Below the pieces are notes generated by a model that saw only the letters and a list, made by a program, of their open reading frames with translations, was not told the DNA's origin and searched no databases. 64,000 nt of DNA from Sphaerimonospora thailandensis (lineage in GTDB: Bacteria > Actinomycetota > Actinomycetes > Streptosporangiales > Streptosporangiaceae): positions 16,558 through 80,557 of the forward strand of contig NZ_BOOG01000037.1 of the NCBI RefSeq assembly GCF_016863115.1, read 5' to 3'. Both the position numbers and the translations under genes were made by a program. Of the stretch, positions 19,984 through 28,741 are shown in pieces (position 1 is the first letter of the stretch; each line of letters begins with the position of its first letter).

Positions 19984-21236
19984 CGGGCGACGTCCACCGC
20001 TACTTCGAGAGTGATCAGGTCGAGCGCCCGCTCGGCGCGCTCCGCCGCCTCGTCCCGGTTGGCGCCGGTGAAGATGAGGTGTCCCAGCCAGTCGAAGTTG
20101 CTGGTCGCGAGGCGGGTGATCGAGGCGCCGCGCTTGCGGTAGCCCTGCGCCTCGTGGAATCCGGGGAGGCCGTCGAGCCTACTGAAGTCCAGGTTGGTCA
20201 CCGTGCCGGCCACGGGGGAGCCGAACCACCTGCCGGTCGCGATGACCTCCCCCGGGACCGGCAGCCTCGGCGTCTCCCCGAGCGCCTGCCGGATGACTTC
20301 CAGGTACGGGTCCACCCCACCGCTGGTGATCTTCATCAAGCTGGGCACGATACCACCGGTGAGCCTGCCGTTCACCTCGCACAATACCGGGCCGTCCGGT
20401 CCGAGGATGTACTCGACGTGTACGAAGCCGAAGTCGATGCCCAGTTCCTTGAGCACCACGCTGTTCAGCGCGTACAGCTCGTCGCGCAGCGGGTGGTCGT
20501 CGAAGAAGGTGAGGCCCATCTCCAGGAAATACGGGAACCCGCTCATCACCCGGTCGGTGATGCCGAGGTTGACGACGTCACCACCCTGGAGCACGCACGC
20601 CTCCACCGAGACGATCTCGCCGGGCACGAACTCCTCGATCAGGACGTCCGGGATGCGTACGACACCGCGGCCGTAGTCGGTGACCCCGGACAGCGTCTCG
20701 AGATACCCGGCGAGGTCGGTCTCGTCCTTGAGATGCAGCACGTGCAGACTCGCGGTGCCGTCGGAAGGCTTGACCACACAGGGGAAGCCGATCTCCCGGA
20801 TCGCGGCCTCGACATCGGCCTCGCTCTTGACGTGAACGAACTCGGGCTGCCTGACCCCGCTGCCCTGGAGGGTGAGCCTGGTGCGGTGCTTGTGCCGGGC
20901 GTTGAGCGCCCCCTCCACGCTCATGCCGGGCAGTCCCAGCACCCGCGCGACGTGAGCGGCGTGCACGGTGTGGTACTCGCTGTAGGTCATGACGCCGTGC
21001 ACCGGGCGCTCAGCATGCACGTTCCGGACGATCTCCTCGAGCGCGTCGAGGGAGAAGGCCGTGTCGCTCTTGAGAACGTGGCAGCGCTCGTGCGCGAAGG
21101 CATCCTTGGCCAGCGGCGACACGGTGAGGTAGAAGTCCGGGTCGGCGGTGACCAGTGTGACCTCGTGCCCCAGATCGAGGGCGTTGGCGATACCCGCGAT
21201 CCCGTTGGGATTGCATTCGACCATGAATACGTGCAT
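19980..21236 (-). CDS. ATP-grasp carboxylate-amine ligase
   Basis: 418 residues. A pre-ATP-grasp domain (MHVFMVECNPNGIAGIANAL) is followed by the nucleotide-binding core: FPCVVKPSDGTASLHV, VLIEEFVPGEIVSVEACV and the metal-binding end GPVLCEVNGRLTGG. It resembles the carbamoyl-phosphate-synthase-like peptide ligases that activate a carboxylate as acyl phosphate and join it to an amine. In this operon it probably couples the AmCP-made amino acid to another acid or amino acid. ATG at 21236; a 45-bp gap separates it from the transketolase gene, and its stop overlaps the amidohydrolase ATG. Confidence 0.93.
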   Translation of the reverse strand: MHVFMVECNPNGIAGIANALDLGHEVTLVTADPDFYLTVSPLAKDAFAHERCHVLKSDTAFSLDALEEIVRNVHAERPVHGVMTYSEYHTVHAAHVARVLGLPGMSVEGALNARHKHRTRLTLQGSGVRQPEFVHVKSEADVEAAIREIGFPCVVKPSDGTASLHVLHLKDETDLAGYLETLSGVTDYGRGVVRIPDVLIEEFVPGEIVSVEACVLQGGDVVNLGITDRVMSGFPYFLEMGLTFFDDHPLRDELYALNSVVLKELGIDFGFVHVEYILGPDGPVLCEVNGRLTGGIVPSLMKITSGGVDPYLEVIRQALGETPRLPVPGEVIATGRWFGSPVAGTVTNLDFSRLDGLPGFHEAQGYRKRGASITRLATSNFDWLGHLIFTGANRDEAAERAERALDLITLEVAVDVAR

Positions 21237-21281
21237 CTGAACTAGCTCCTTAGATTTCTCTGTGCCGTCGGACGGTGCCGG

Positions 21282-22199
21282 TCACCCTCCGAGCTCGGCT
21301 CGGTCGACAGCGGACCGCACCGCATCGAGGTCGAGCCCGAGCTGGGCCATCACTTCGTTGTGGTCACCGCCCTGGACGGGCCAGCCGTGTCCCGCGTTGA
21401 CCCCCACCACGATGCGCCCCGGCAGCAGCAGGGCAAGTGCCTCGGCCACGCCCCCCTCCGCCCGGTGCTCCTCGACGACGACGAACCTGGAGTGCCGCTC
21501 GGCCAGCTCCACCGCTGCCGCCGCCAGGTGCGCGTGGTCCAGGTAGCACAGGTGCGCGTGCCCGAGGCCGGGGCGTTCCAGGCGGGCCTCCAGAGCCATC
21601 CGCGTGCCCTCCTCTCCTACCGAGACCAGGCACACCGCGCCGGAATCAGCCGTGCTCTCCCAATTGACCGCGGGCGGAGACTCGCCCTCCCACGGAAGGC
21701 TCTCGTACGCGGCGTTGCGACCGGTGCGAATGTAGTGCGGCCGCCCGGAGATCGCGGCGGCGCCGACCACGGCCCGCATCTCAGCCTCGCCGTACGGAGC
21801 CGCGATCACCACGCCGGGGATGCTCCGCAGCACGGCGAGATCTTCCAGGCAGTGGTGAGTGGTGCCGAACCAGGCTCCGGACACGCCCGCATAGGGCGCG
21901 ACCACGGTCACGCCGGCCGAGAGGTAGCCGAGGGTCAGCTTCAGGCTCTCGGCAGCGCGTAGTGCCGCGAACGGCGCGAACGTACTCAGGAACGGCTTGT
22001 AGCCGCCTGCGGCGAGGCCGGCCGCCATGTCGACCATGGCCGCCTCGGCGATTCCGAAGTTGAAGAACCGGCTCGGGTGGGCGAGGGCGAACGGATGGTT
22101 CTTACCGCCCAGATCCGCCTCGATGCAGAGGATCCGTTCGTCGTCATAGGCCAGGCGGGTCAGCGCGTCCCGGTAGGCGTCACGGCCGGAGAGGGTCAT
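21282..22199 (-). CDS. Transketolase, C-terminal (pyrimidine-binding) subunit
   Basis: 305 residues matching the second half of transketolase: EADLGGKNHP, then FFNFGIAEAAMVDMAAGLA, where Glu52 is the residue that activates thiamine diphosphate, then FAALRAAESLKLTLGYL. The C-terminal domain follows (HSRFVVVEEHRAEGG). With the preceding gene it forms a split transketolase, as in the vazabitide-type AmCP pathway, where it adds a two-carbon ketol unit to LysW-bound glutamate semialdehyde. ATG at 22199 overlaps the stop of the N-subunit gene (ATGA). Confidence 0.94.
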   Translation of the reverse strand: MTLSGRDAYRDALTRLAYDDERILCIEADLGGKNHPFALAHPSRFFNFGIAEAAMVDMAAGLAAGGYKPFLSTFAPFAALRAAESLKLTLGYLSAGVTVVAPYAGVSGAWFGTTHHCLEDLAVLRSIPGVVIAAPYGEAEMRAVVGAAAISGRPHYIRTGRNAAYESLPWEGESPPAVNWESTADSGAVCLVSVGEEGTRMALEARLERPGLGHAHLCYLDHAHLAAAAVELAERHSRFVVVEEHRAEGGVAEALALLLPGRIVVGVNAGHGWPVQGGDHNEVMAQLGLDLDAVRSAVDRAELGG

Positions 22200-22993
22200 C
22201 TGATCGTTCGCTTCCACTTCTCGGCGCGGTCCTCGCCGATCGTCACGTAGTGCGCCCCCGCCCTGCCCTGTACGGCGGGCACGCCCATGCCCTTGACCGT
22301 CGCGGCGATCACCGCCAGCGGCCGGTCGGCGCCTTCCCTGTCGTCGGCGAACACCGCCGAGAGCTCGGCGAGGTCGTGTCCGTCCACTTCGAGGACGTCG
22401 CAGCCGAAGGCGGTGAACCGCTCGGCCAGTTTGGGCAGCGGGGAGATGTCGGCGACCAGGCCGTCGTTCTGGCCGCCGTTGCGGTCGACGACGATGACGA
22501 GGTTGCCGAGCCGGCGGGCCACGGCGACCTGGACCGTCTCCCAGACCAGGCCCTCCTGCAACTCGCCGTCGCCCGCGATCGCGACGCCCAGCCCGTGGCG
22601 GCCGCCGAGCTTGAGCGCCATCGCCCATCCGGCGGCGTACGGCACGCCGTGGCCGAGGCTGCCCGTCGGGAACGCGATCCCGGGCACCTTCGGTCCGGGG
22701 TGGCCCGTGTAGGGGCTGCCCGGCAGTCCGTAGACCGGAGCCGGGTTCTCCTCGATGACCCCGCTCACGTGCAGCGCCGCGTACAGCCCCGCGGCCGCGT
22801 GTCCCTTGCTCAGCACCACCCGGGTGCCTTCGTCGCGGTTCGCCCGCTCCAGCGCCGCGATCAGGATGTCCATCACCGATAGGCTGCCGCCGAGGTGACA
22901 GCCACGCGGGCTCGCTGCCATGTCGACCACGAGCTCACGTGCACGCCGCGCGCGTTCGGCGAGCACCCGCGTCGCGTCCAGTACCGTCGTCAC
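22196..22993 (-). CDS. Transketolase, N-terminal (diphosphate-binding) subunit
   Basis: 265 residues with the thiamine diphosphate motif GDGELQEG (141-148) ending at Asn172 (VVDRNGG). The histidines of HLGGSLS (His33) and SKGHAAAGLY (His65) are conserved for cofactor and donor binding. It pairs with the next gene to make one active enzyme. GTG at 22993 is chosen because it overlaps the stop of the kinase-deacylase gene (GTGA); an upstream extension of the frame has no start signal. The ketol donor is probably a sugar phosphate. Confidence 0.94.
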   Translation of the reverse strand: MTTVLDATRVLAERARRARELVVDMAASPRGCHLGGSLSVMDILIAALERANRDEGTRVVLSKGHAAAGLYAALHVSGVIEENPAPVYGLPGSPYTGHPGPKVPGIAFPTGSLGHGVPYAAGWAMALKLGGRHGLGVAIAGDGELQEGLVWETVQVAVARRLGNLVIVVDRNGGQNDGLVADISPLPKLAERFTAFGCDVLEVDGHDLAELSAVFADDREGADRPLAVIAATVKGMGVPAVQGRAGAHYVTIGEDRAEKWKRTIR

Positions 22994-24840
22994 GACTTTC
23001 CCCCAGTGATCACAAACCAGTTGGCGACGGCCTCGGCGAGCACGCCGACCGCCTGGCGGTACTCCGCGACGCCGATCCGCTCGACGTCGGTGTGATCGAG
23101 TGAGGAGTCTCCCGGGCCATAGGCGACCATCGGCACGCCCGTCCACGTGGTGGCCAGCGTGTTCATGTCCGACGTGCCCTTCTTCACCACGAACCGCGGG
23201 CGGATCCCGGCTTTGCCGAACGACCGGGTGAACGCCTTGGCCAGCGAGGTGGTGCGGCTGCCGGAGAAACCCGGCGTCGCCCGCTGTACCTCGATCGACG
23301 CATCCGCGCCGGCGTGCGCGAGCGCCGCCTCCTCGATCGACGCGAGGTCTGCGTCCGGCGGGACCCGGAAGTTGAGCACGGCCACCGCCCTGTTCGACCG
23401 GCTGCCCGGCTCGGTCCACATGTCGATGACCGCGCTCAGCGCCTCCGGCGCCTGCTTGAGCACGGATTCACGGATGGCCTGGGTCACCTCGATCAGCCGG
23501 TCGGGCCCGGAGACCGCGTCCATCCCCGCTGAGTGCCCACTCGAGACCGTCGCGGTGATCTTCAGCTTGAACAGGCCGAAGTACCCCAAGGTCAGCGTGG
23601 CCGAACCGCTGGGTTCACCTATCACCACCGCGTCGGCCGGGTAGTTGTCGCGGACATGGAAGGCGCCCTTGCTGGACGAGATCTCCTCCTCCACCGCCCC
23701 CACCACACGCAACTGACCGTCCGGTGGCACCTCCGCGACGCTCAGCACCTCCAGGAAGCCGGCCAGGCAGCCCTTGGCGTCGACTGATCCCCGGCCGAAG
23801 AGGTGCTCGCCGGCCTCCCAGCGCACCGGCCAGCGGAACGGGACGGTGTCCAGGTGGCCCAGCATCATCAGCCGCCGGGGTCCGCCGCCCTTCACCGCGA
23901 CCAGGTTTCCCGCCTCATCGATCCACGCCTCGATGCCCCGTTCCGCACACCATCGGACGAGGTACCGGGCGAGCTCGTACTCGTCCCGTGAGACGGAGGG
24001 GATCGTGACCGTACGGCTGAGCAGGGCCAGATCCTCGGCGGGAGGAGGCTCCGGCCAGAACCGCGTCCATCCGCCGTCGTCGGCCATCGTATGCGGACCG
24101 GTGATCGCCACGTCCGCGCTGCCCGCCAGTGCGATCTCCGCGGCCCGGACCTTCTGCCGCATCCGGCCACCGGCGAACTGCCCGCCCTCCCCCGGGTGGA
24201 GATGACGCAGTGTGGACGACGGATCGGCCGGGTCACGCAGCAGCCCGGGTGTTCCGGTGACCAGGCGCAGATGATCGGCGTCCAAGGCGTTGGCCAGGAC
24301 AGCGGCCAGCACGTCGGCGTCGACGTTCAGCGGCGCCTCGCCGTCCGCCCCGGCGACCGGTGGTGACAGGCACACCACGTCGTAGGCGTCCAGCAGCGCG
24401 GTGAGCCGTCCAGTGTCCACCGCGTCCGGCACACCGGCGCGATGGTCGCGCACCACGCTGATCCGGCCCTCGTCGGACACCACCCGGATCGGTTTGTTCG
24501 GCGTGCCGGAGACCAGTGCGGCGCGGCCGGCGACGGAGGCGAACACCGCCAGCCTGTGGGCGCCGAGGCCCGCCTCCACCACCGGCAGGGCCACCTGCTC
24601 GTACGCGGCCACCACGAATGGCATCTCCTCAGCCGGGCAGTAGCGGAACTCGTCCCCGCCGGCCATCCGGCGGATCGGCACGGCCCGGTTCAGTGATTCG
24701 TAGTGGCGCTCGATGAACACCGCGCCGCCGGCGACCAACAGCACCCGTGCGCCGCGCGCGCTCAGCTCCGCGATCTCACGGAAGATCGTTTCGTGGTCGA
24801 GTGTCGCGCTGCCCGCCTTGACCACGTAGAGCGGCCTCAT
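22990..24840 (-). CDS. Fusion of LysZ-type acylglutamate kinase and LysK-type M20 deacylase
   Basis: 616 residues. Residues 1-258 are an amino-acid kinase (MRPLYVVKAGSATL with Lys8, VAGGAVF, GGRMRQKVRAAEIA) that should phosphorylate the side-chain carboxylate of LysW-bound glutamate. Residues 265-616 are an M20 peptidase: MLGHLDTVPF (His329, Asp331), GRGSVDAKG (Asp354), EEEISSSKG (Glu384/385), IGEPSG (Glu409) and SLDHTD (His583), so all metal and catalytic positions are present. This half should cut the finished amino acid from LysW. In known systems these are separate proteins acting early and last. ATG at 24840 overlaps the lysY-like stop. A sequencing-error fusion is unlikely, because both halves lie in one clean frame. 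Confidence 0.93.
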   Translation of the reverse strand: MRPLYVVKAGSATLDHETIFREIAELSARGARVLLVAGGAVFIERHYESLNRAVPIRRMAGGDEFRYCPAEEMPFVVAAYEQVALPVVEAGLGAHRLAVFASVAGRAALVSGTPNKPIRVVSDEGRISVVRDHRAGVPDAVDTGRLTALLDAYDVVCLSPPVAGADGEAPLNVDADVLAAVLANALDADHLRLVTGTPGLLRDPADPSSTLRHLHPGEGGQFAGGRMRQKVRAAEIALAGSADVAITGPHTMADDGGWTRFWPEPPPAEDLALLSRTVTIPSVSRDEYELARYLVRWCAERGIEAWIDEAGNLVAVKGGGPRRLMMLGHLDTVPFRWPVRWEAGEHLFGRGSVDAKGCLAGFLEVLSVAEVPPDGQLRVVGAVEEEISSSKGAFHVRDNYPADAVVIGEPSGSATLTLGYFGLFKLKITATVSSGHSAGMDAVSGPDRLIEVTQAIRESVLKQAPEALSAVIDMWTEPGSRSNRAVAVLNFRVPPDADLASIEEAALAHAGADASIEVQRATPGFSGSRTTSLAKAFTRSFGKAGIRPRFVVKKGTSDMNTLATTWTGVPMVAYGPGDSSLDHTDVERIGVAEYRQAVGVLAEAVANWFVITGGKS

Positions 24841-25904
24841 GGCGCCGACGCTGTCAACGGGAGGCCGAGGGCCTCGTCGAAACCGTACGCCAGGTTCATC
24901 ACCTGAACCGCCTGGCCCGCCGCGCCCTTGATGAGGTTGTCCAGCGCGGCGACGGCCACGACCCGCTCACCGCGCACGCTCACCGCGATCTCGGCCACGT
25001 TCGAGCCCACGACCGCCTTGAGCATCGGGAAGTCCTGAGGGTGCCTCGGCGTGGTGCGCACCCGCACGAAGCGCTTTCCCACGTACGCCTTGCCGAAGGC
25101 TCGTTTGACGTCCAGCGTCGACACACCGGGCAGCAGCGTCGCGTACGCGGTCACCATGATCCCGCGGGGCACGTCCAGGCTGAAGGTGGAGAAGTGCAAC
25201 TCCGGTGCGCTGCCGGTGACCTCCGCCACGGCCTGCCGGATCTCCGGAGTGTGGCGGTGGCCGTGGAGCTTGTGCACCCGGAAGTTGCCCGCTCGTTCCG
25301 CGTGGTGCTCGCCAGCGGTGCGGCCGGCGCCGGTCGACCCGGTCTTGGCGTCCACGACCACCTGCGGACGCACCAGCGGTGCGGCGAACAGCGGGTACAG
25401 CGCGTAGATCGTGGTGACTGCCATGCAGCCGGGCAGGTTGATCAGACGTCCCTCCGGCACAGATGCCGCCAGTTCCGGCACGAAGTAGTCGAACTTCGCC
25501 GGATTCTCCGCCGATCTCGGGTAGTGCTCACGCAACTCGGCCTCGTCCCGCAGGCGGTAGTCGCCTGCCAGGTTGAACACCCGCTTGGCCTGTTCGGTCA
25601 CCTGAGGCAGCACCCCGGGCAGCGCCCCCGTCGGCAGGCAGGCAAAGGCCACGTCCACGGGGCCGACATCGGACAGTTCGGCCAGCGGCCGGAACTTCAG
25701 CCCGGTCACGCCCGGATGGTTGCGCAACCACGGATGGACCGCACCGACGATGGAGCCGGCGTTACGCTCCGCCGACAGGAAGGTAAGCTCGACCATCGGG
25801 TGATCGAGCAGCAGCCGGATCAGCTCGCCGCCGGAGTAGCCGCTGGCCCCGATCACGGCGACCTTGATCTTCTCACCGGCTCCGGTGTTCCGCGTCTCAG
25901 CCAA
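24837..25904 (-). CDS. lysY: LysY/ArgC-type N-acyl-gamma-glutamyl-phosphate reductase
   Basis: 355 residues. Reduces the LysW-bound glutamyl phosphate to the semialdehyde with NADPH. KVAVIGASGYSGGELIRLL is the dinucleotide fold, LPGCMAVTT carries the catalytic Cys160, and LHGHRHTPEI the conserved histidines. The more usual ATG is absent where the fold begins; TTG at 25904, 9 nt after GGAGAAGG and overlapping the aminotransferase end by 8 nt, is the best start, with GTG at 25940 as an alternative. It belongs with lysW and lysX, not with arginine synthesis, given the neighbours. Confidence 0.92.
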   Translation of the reverse strand: MAETRNTGAGEKIKVAVIGASGYSGGELIRLLLDHPMVELTFLSAERNAGSIVGAVHPWLRNHPGVTGLKFRPLAELSDVGPVDVAFACLPTGALPGVLPQVTEQAKRVFNLAGDYRLRDEAELREHYPRSAENPAKFDYFVPELAASVPEGRLINLPGCMAVTTIYALYPLFAAPLVRPQVVVDAKTGSTGAGRTAGEHHAERAGNFRVHKLHGHRHTPEIRQAVAEVTGSAPELHFSTFSLDVPRGIMVTAYATLLPGVSTLDVKRAFGKAYVGKRFVRVRTTPRHPQDFPMLKAVVGSNVAEIAVSVRGERVVAVAALDNLIKGAAGQAVQVMNLAYGFDEALGLPLTASAP

Positions 25905-27216
25905 GGCGCGCCGCCTTCTCCCACGGACGGCGGTAACCACCGTCGGCGACGAGCTTGCGGATCACGTCCGGTCGCCGGGCCACCTTGCGGAACGCGTCCG
26001 CGTAGCGGAGCACGCGCTCGTACTCCACAGGCGACCGCAGCTCGCGGCAGAGCGTCAGCGTGCTCTCCAGCATCCGCAGTGTCACCGGGAAGTCATCCGG
26101 GGTGTGGTCACGTACGGCGTCGGGGTTGAGGGTGAACGGGTAGGAGCCACCGAACCCCGCCCGCTTCCGGAACGGCAGATGGCACGGGATGGGGGTGTTC
26201 TGCCACTCGCGCGCCGGTACGCCTTCGGCGACCAGCAGCTCGTGCACCGCCTCCTTGACCGCGTATACGGGCAGGTCCTCCAGCCCCACGGCCTCAGGCA
26301 CCAGAGTGATCCGGTACATGTTGTACGCGTGTACGTATCCCGCTGGCACGTACGGCGGGCGGAACAGGCCGGTCTCCGCGAGCGCATCGCCCAGGAGTTC
26401 GGCGTTGCGGGCGCGGATCTGGTCGTAGTAGGGCAGCCGTGCCAGCTGGCTAGCGCCGAACGCGGCGGCGATCCACGACATGCCGTAGTCGATGCCGTGC
26501 CGCTCCAGGTAGTCCCTCGCCCGCCGGTAGGCCGCTTCGGTGGCGAAGAACGCGATGCCCCCCTCACCGCCGAGTGGGAAGTTCTTGTCGGCCATCAGGC
26601 TCTGGCCGGCCGCGTCGCCCAGCGACCCCGCGACGGCGCCGTCGATCCTGGCCGAGTGGGCGTGCGAGGCGTCCTCGACCAGGCGCACGCCGCACCTGTC
26701 GGCCAGCGCACGCAGGGCGGGAACATCGGCGGGCAATCCATGCACGTGCACCGGCATGATCGCTTTAGTGCGCGGGGTGACGGCCGCCTCGGTGGCGCCT
26801 GGGTCCATGCAGTACGTCTTCGGATCGATGTCCACGAACACCGGCACCGCGTGCGCGGCCACCACGGCCTGGGCGGTGGCGATAAACGTGAAGGCGGGCA
26901 CGATGACCTCGTCGCCGGGCTCGACGCCCGCCCCGGCCAATGCCATGTGCAGGCTCGCCGTTCCGCTGGCCGTGGGCAGGGCGAACTCAGCGCCGACGTA
27001 GGCCCGGTAGGCCTCGGCGAAGTCGGCGACGACCTTCTCCGGAGCCACGCGTTGCGAGAGCAACATCGTGAACACGTCTTCCTTCGTGATCACCGGAAAC
27101 ACCGTGCGCCCCAGCCCCTTGGGGATCATCGGTCGACCGCCCAGGACGGCCAGCTCGCCGGCCGCCTCCTCCTCGCGGGGAAGGGGAAGCGGCGACGACG
27201 GGAAGTCCGTGATCAT
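25897..27216 (-). CDS. DegT/DnrJ/EryC1-type PLP aminotransferase
   Basis: 439 residues of fold-type I. SGTASLH (84-90) and EDASH (Asp182 contacting the PLP nitrogen) precede the Schiff-base Lys211 in ADKNFPLGGEGG. Members aminate keto-sugars or keto-cyclitols; in vazabitide-type AmCP pathways such an enzyme aminates the transketolase product to give the diamino-dihydroxy-heptanoate skeleton on LysW. ATG at 27216 overlaps the stop of the upstream small gene (ATGA). Its direct neighbour is a truncated paralogue without the lysine, so the two may work as a pair. Confidence 0.94.
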   Translation of the reverse strand: MITDFPSSPLPLPREEEAAGELAVLGGRPMIPKGLGRTVFPVITKEDVFTMLLSQRVAPEKVVADFAEAYRAYVGAEFALPTASGTASLHMALAGAGVEPGDEVIVPAFTFIATAQAVVAAHAVPVFVDIDPKTYCMDPGATEAAVTPRTKAIMPVHVHGLPADVPALRALADRCGVRLVEDASHAHSARIDGAVAGSLGDAAGQSLMADKNFPLGGEGGIAFFATEAAYRRARDYLERHGIDYGMSWIAAAFGASQLARLPYYDQIRARNAELLGDALAETGLFRPPYVPAGYVHAYNMYRITLVPEAVGLEDLPVYAVKEAVHELLVAEGVPAREWQNTPIPCHLPFRKRAGFGGSYPFTLNPDAVRDHTPDDFPVTLRMLESTLTLCRELRSPVEYERVLRYADAFRKVARRPDVIRKLVADGGYRRPWEKAARLG

Positions 27217-27830
27217 GATGCGGCTCCTGCGGGCTGGGCGGCTTTGGTCAGGGCCATCCGCACGCACGCGGCGACCAGTGGGCTGAGTCGGTAGTTGAAC
27301 TGGACACCCGGCACGAGATCGGGATCGGCCTCCTCCTGGGTCCACATCGTTCTCAGGTCGAAGGCACCGAAGATCTTCAGACGCTCGCCCCTGGCCCAAG
27401 CCTTGGGGTCGTCGGTGAGAACTGCGGCGGCCGGGCCGAACCCGAGGCCCGTCAGGTTCACCACCAGCGCGGGCGCACCGGTGGCGGCCAGCTCCCTCAG
27501 CCTGCCGGCGTTGCCGCCGTCGACGCCGATCGAGTCGAAGGTCGCCGGGCTCCCGTCCCGTACGGAGACTCCGAGCCACGCGAGGAAGGCGGCGGTCCTG
27601 TCATCGAGGCCCGGCTGGGTGATCTCCGCACCGTGACCGATGCCCTGAGCGACCAGTGCGGTGTGAACCGCGGCCGTGTAGCTGTTGACCAACACGGCAT
27701 TGGATCGTCCGGTGAGCTTTTTGAGCGCACGTTCGAGACCGGGCAGTTCCCGGTCGTTCTTCTCGATGCTCATCACCACGCCCGAGGTGAGGACGCGGGT
27801 GAGCACCGTGGCCGTGTCGTACGGCTCCAT
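27213..27830 (-). CDS. Truncated aminotransferase-like protein lacking the PLP lysine
   Basis: 205 residues that follow the outline of the neighbouring aminotransferase but are half as long. GRSNAVLVNSYTAAVHTAL and GIGHGAEITQPGLDD match the SGTASLHMAL/GVEPGDEVIVPAF region. PAAAVLTDDPKAWARGERL and VQFNYRLSPLVAACVRMAL match the segments after the active site. The EDASH motif and the Schiff-base lysine are missing: the corresponding loop reads NLTGLGFG. The C-terminal small domain is absent. It cannot bind PLP covalently, so a structural, carrier-docking or decayed role is likely. The Shine-Dalgarno AGGGG is well placed and both junctions are operon-like, which argues against a dead gene. Confidence 0.85.
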   Translation of the reverse strand: MEPYDTATVLTRVLTSGVVMSIEKNDRELPGLERALKKLTGRSNAVLVNSYTAAVHTALVAQGIGHGAEITQPGLDDRTAAFLAWLGVSVRDGSPATFDSIGVDGGNAGRLRELAATGAPALVVNLTGLGFGPAAAVLTDDPKAWARGERLKIFGAFDLRTMWTQEEADPDLVPGVQFNYRLSPLVAACVRMALTKAAQPAGAAS

Positions 27831-27859
27831 AGAACATCCCCTAAATGAGCTGATCCGCT

Positions 27860-28741
27860 TCAGGCGGCTGAAGGTTGCGACCTCTCCCTGGCCCTCTCCG
27901 CGAGGTATTCGGCCAGGTGCCGTGCGACGTCCACCCCGTGGACCGCGGAAGATCTGGCGAACTCCGGGTTGGCGTTCACCTCGAGAACCTTCAGTTCCCC
28001 GGTCGTCCGGTCGGCCACCAGGTCCACGCCGTAGAAACCGTCTCCGAGCACGTCGACGACCTGGGCGCAAAGCTTCTCGATCTCGTTGGTGATCTCGGTA
28101 CGGCGGACCTCCGCCCCCAGATGGGTGTTGGTGCGCCATTCCTTGGAGATCCGCTGTATGGCCACGATCGGGGTTCGCCCGACCACGATCACCCGCAGGT
28201 CGTGTCCCGGCTTCTCGACGTACTCCTGCACGAGCACCGGAAAGAGCTTGCCTGCCGCGTCAGCGGATTCGCGTCCACCGATCCACGCATCCAGGCAATC
28301 GAGGTCGAGCAGCCGGGTGACCCCGCGCCCCCATGAGCCGCTGACCGGCTTGACCACGGCCGGCCACCCGAGCGTGTCGACCGCGTCGCGCACCTGCTCG
28401 AAGCTGAAGGCGTGGTATGACGCCGGATGCGGCACACCGCTGCGGGCGAACACCAGCGCCTGCAGGCCCTTGTCGTTGCAGACCTCGATGGCGGAGGAGG
28501 TGTTGACCGTGCGCACCCCCGTGCATTCAAGCCTGCGTGCCGCGTCGACCGCGTCGCGGTGGGAGAGATTGCGGATGACGGCGAGCGCCGGAGGATCCGT
28601 TCGCAGCGCCACCACCTCGGCCAGGTCGCCCATGACCGCGACCTCCACGCGGAGGTCCTGATCACGAAGTGCCCCCAGCAGCAGCTTCTCGTCCGGACGA
28701 AGCATCGTTAGGGACAAGACGACATCTGGCACGCGGTTCAC
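27860..28741 (-). CDS. lysX: LysX-type LysW-glutamate ligase (ATP-grasp)
   Basis: 293 residues of the RimK-like ATP-grasp family. MLRPDEKLLLGAL at the start is typical of LysX. The ATP-grasp core has PAVVKPVSGSWGRGVTRL, VLVQEYVEKPGHDLRVIVVG and the metal-binding ELKVLEVNANPEF. It should join the alpha-amino group of glutamate to the gamma-carboxyl of the last glutamate of LysW. GTG at 28741 overlaps the lysW stop as GTGA; GTG at 28732 is an alternative. Glutamate rather than alpha-aminoadipate is preferred because no aminoadipate pathway genes are present, but this is inference. Confidence 0.94.
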   Translation of the reverse strand: MNRVPDVVLSLTMLRPDEKLLLGALRDQDLRVEVAVMGDLAEVVALRTDPPALAVIRNLSHRDAVDAARRLECTGVRTVNTSSAIEVCNDKGLQALVFARSGVPHPASYHAFSFEQVRDAVDTLGWPAVVKPVSGSWGRGVTRLLDLDCLDAWIGGRESADAAGKLFPVLVQEYVEKPGHDLRVIVVGRTPIVAIQRISKEWRTNTHLGAEVRRTEITNEIEKLCAQVVDVLGDGFYGVDLVADRTTGELKVLEVNANPEFARSSAVHGVDVARHLAEYLAERARERSQPSAA

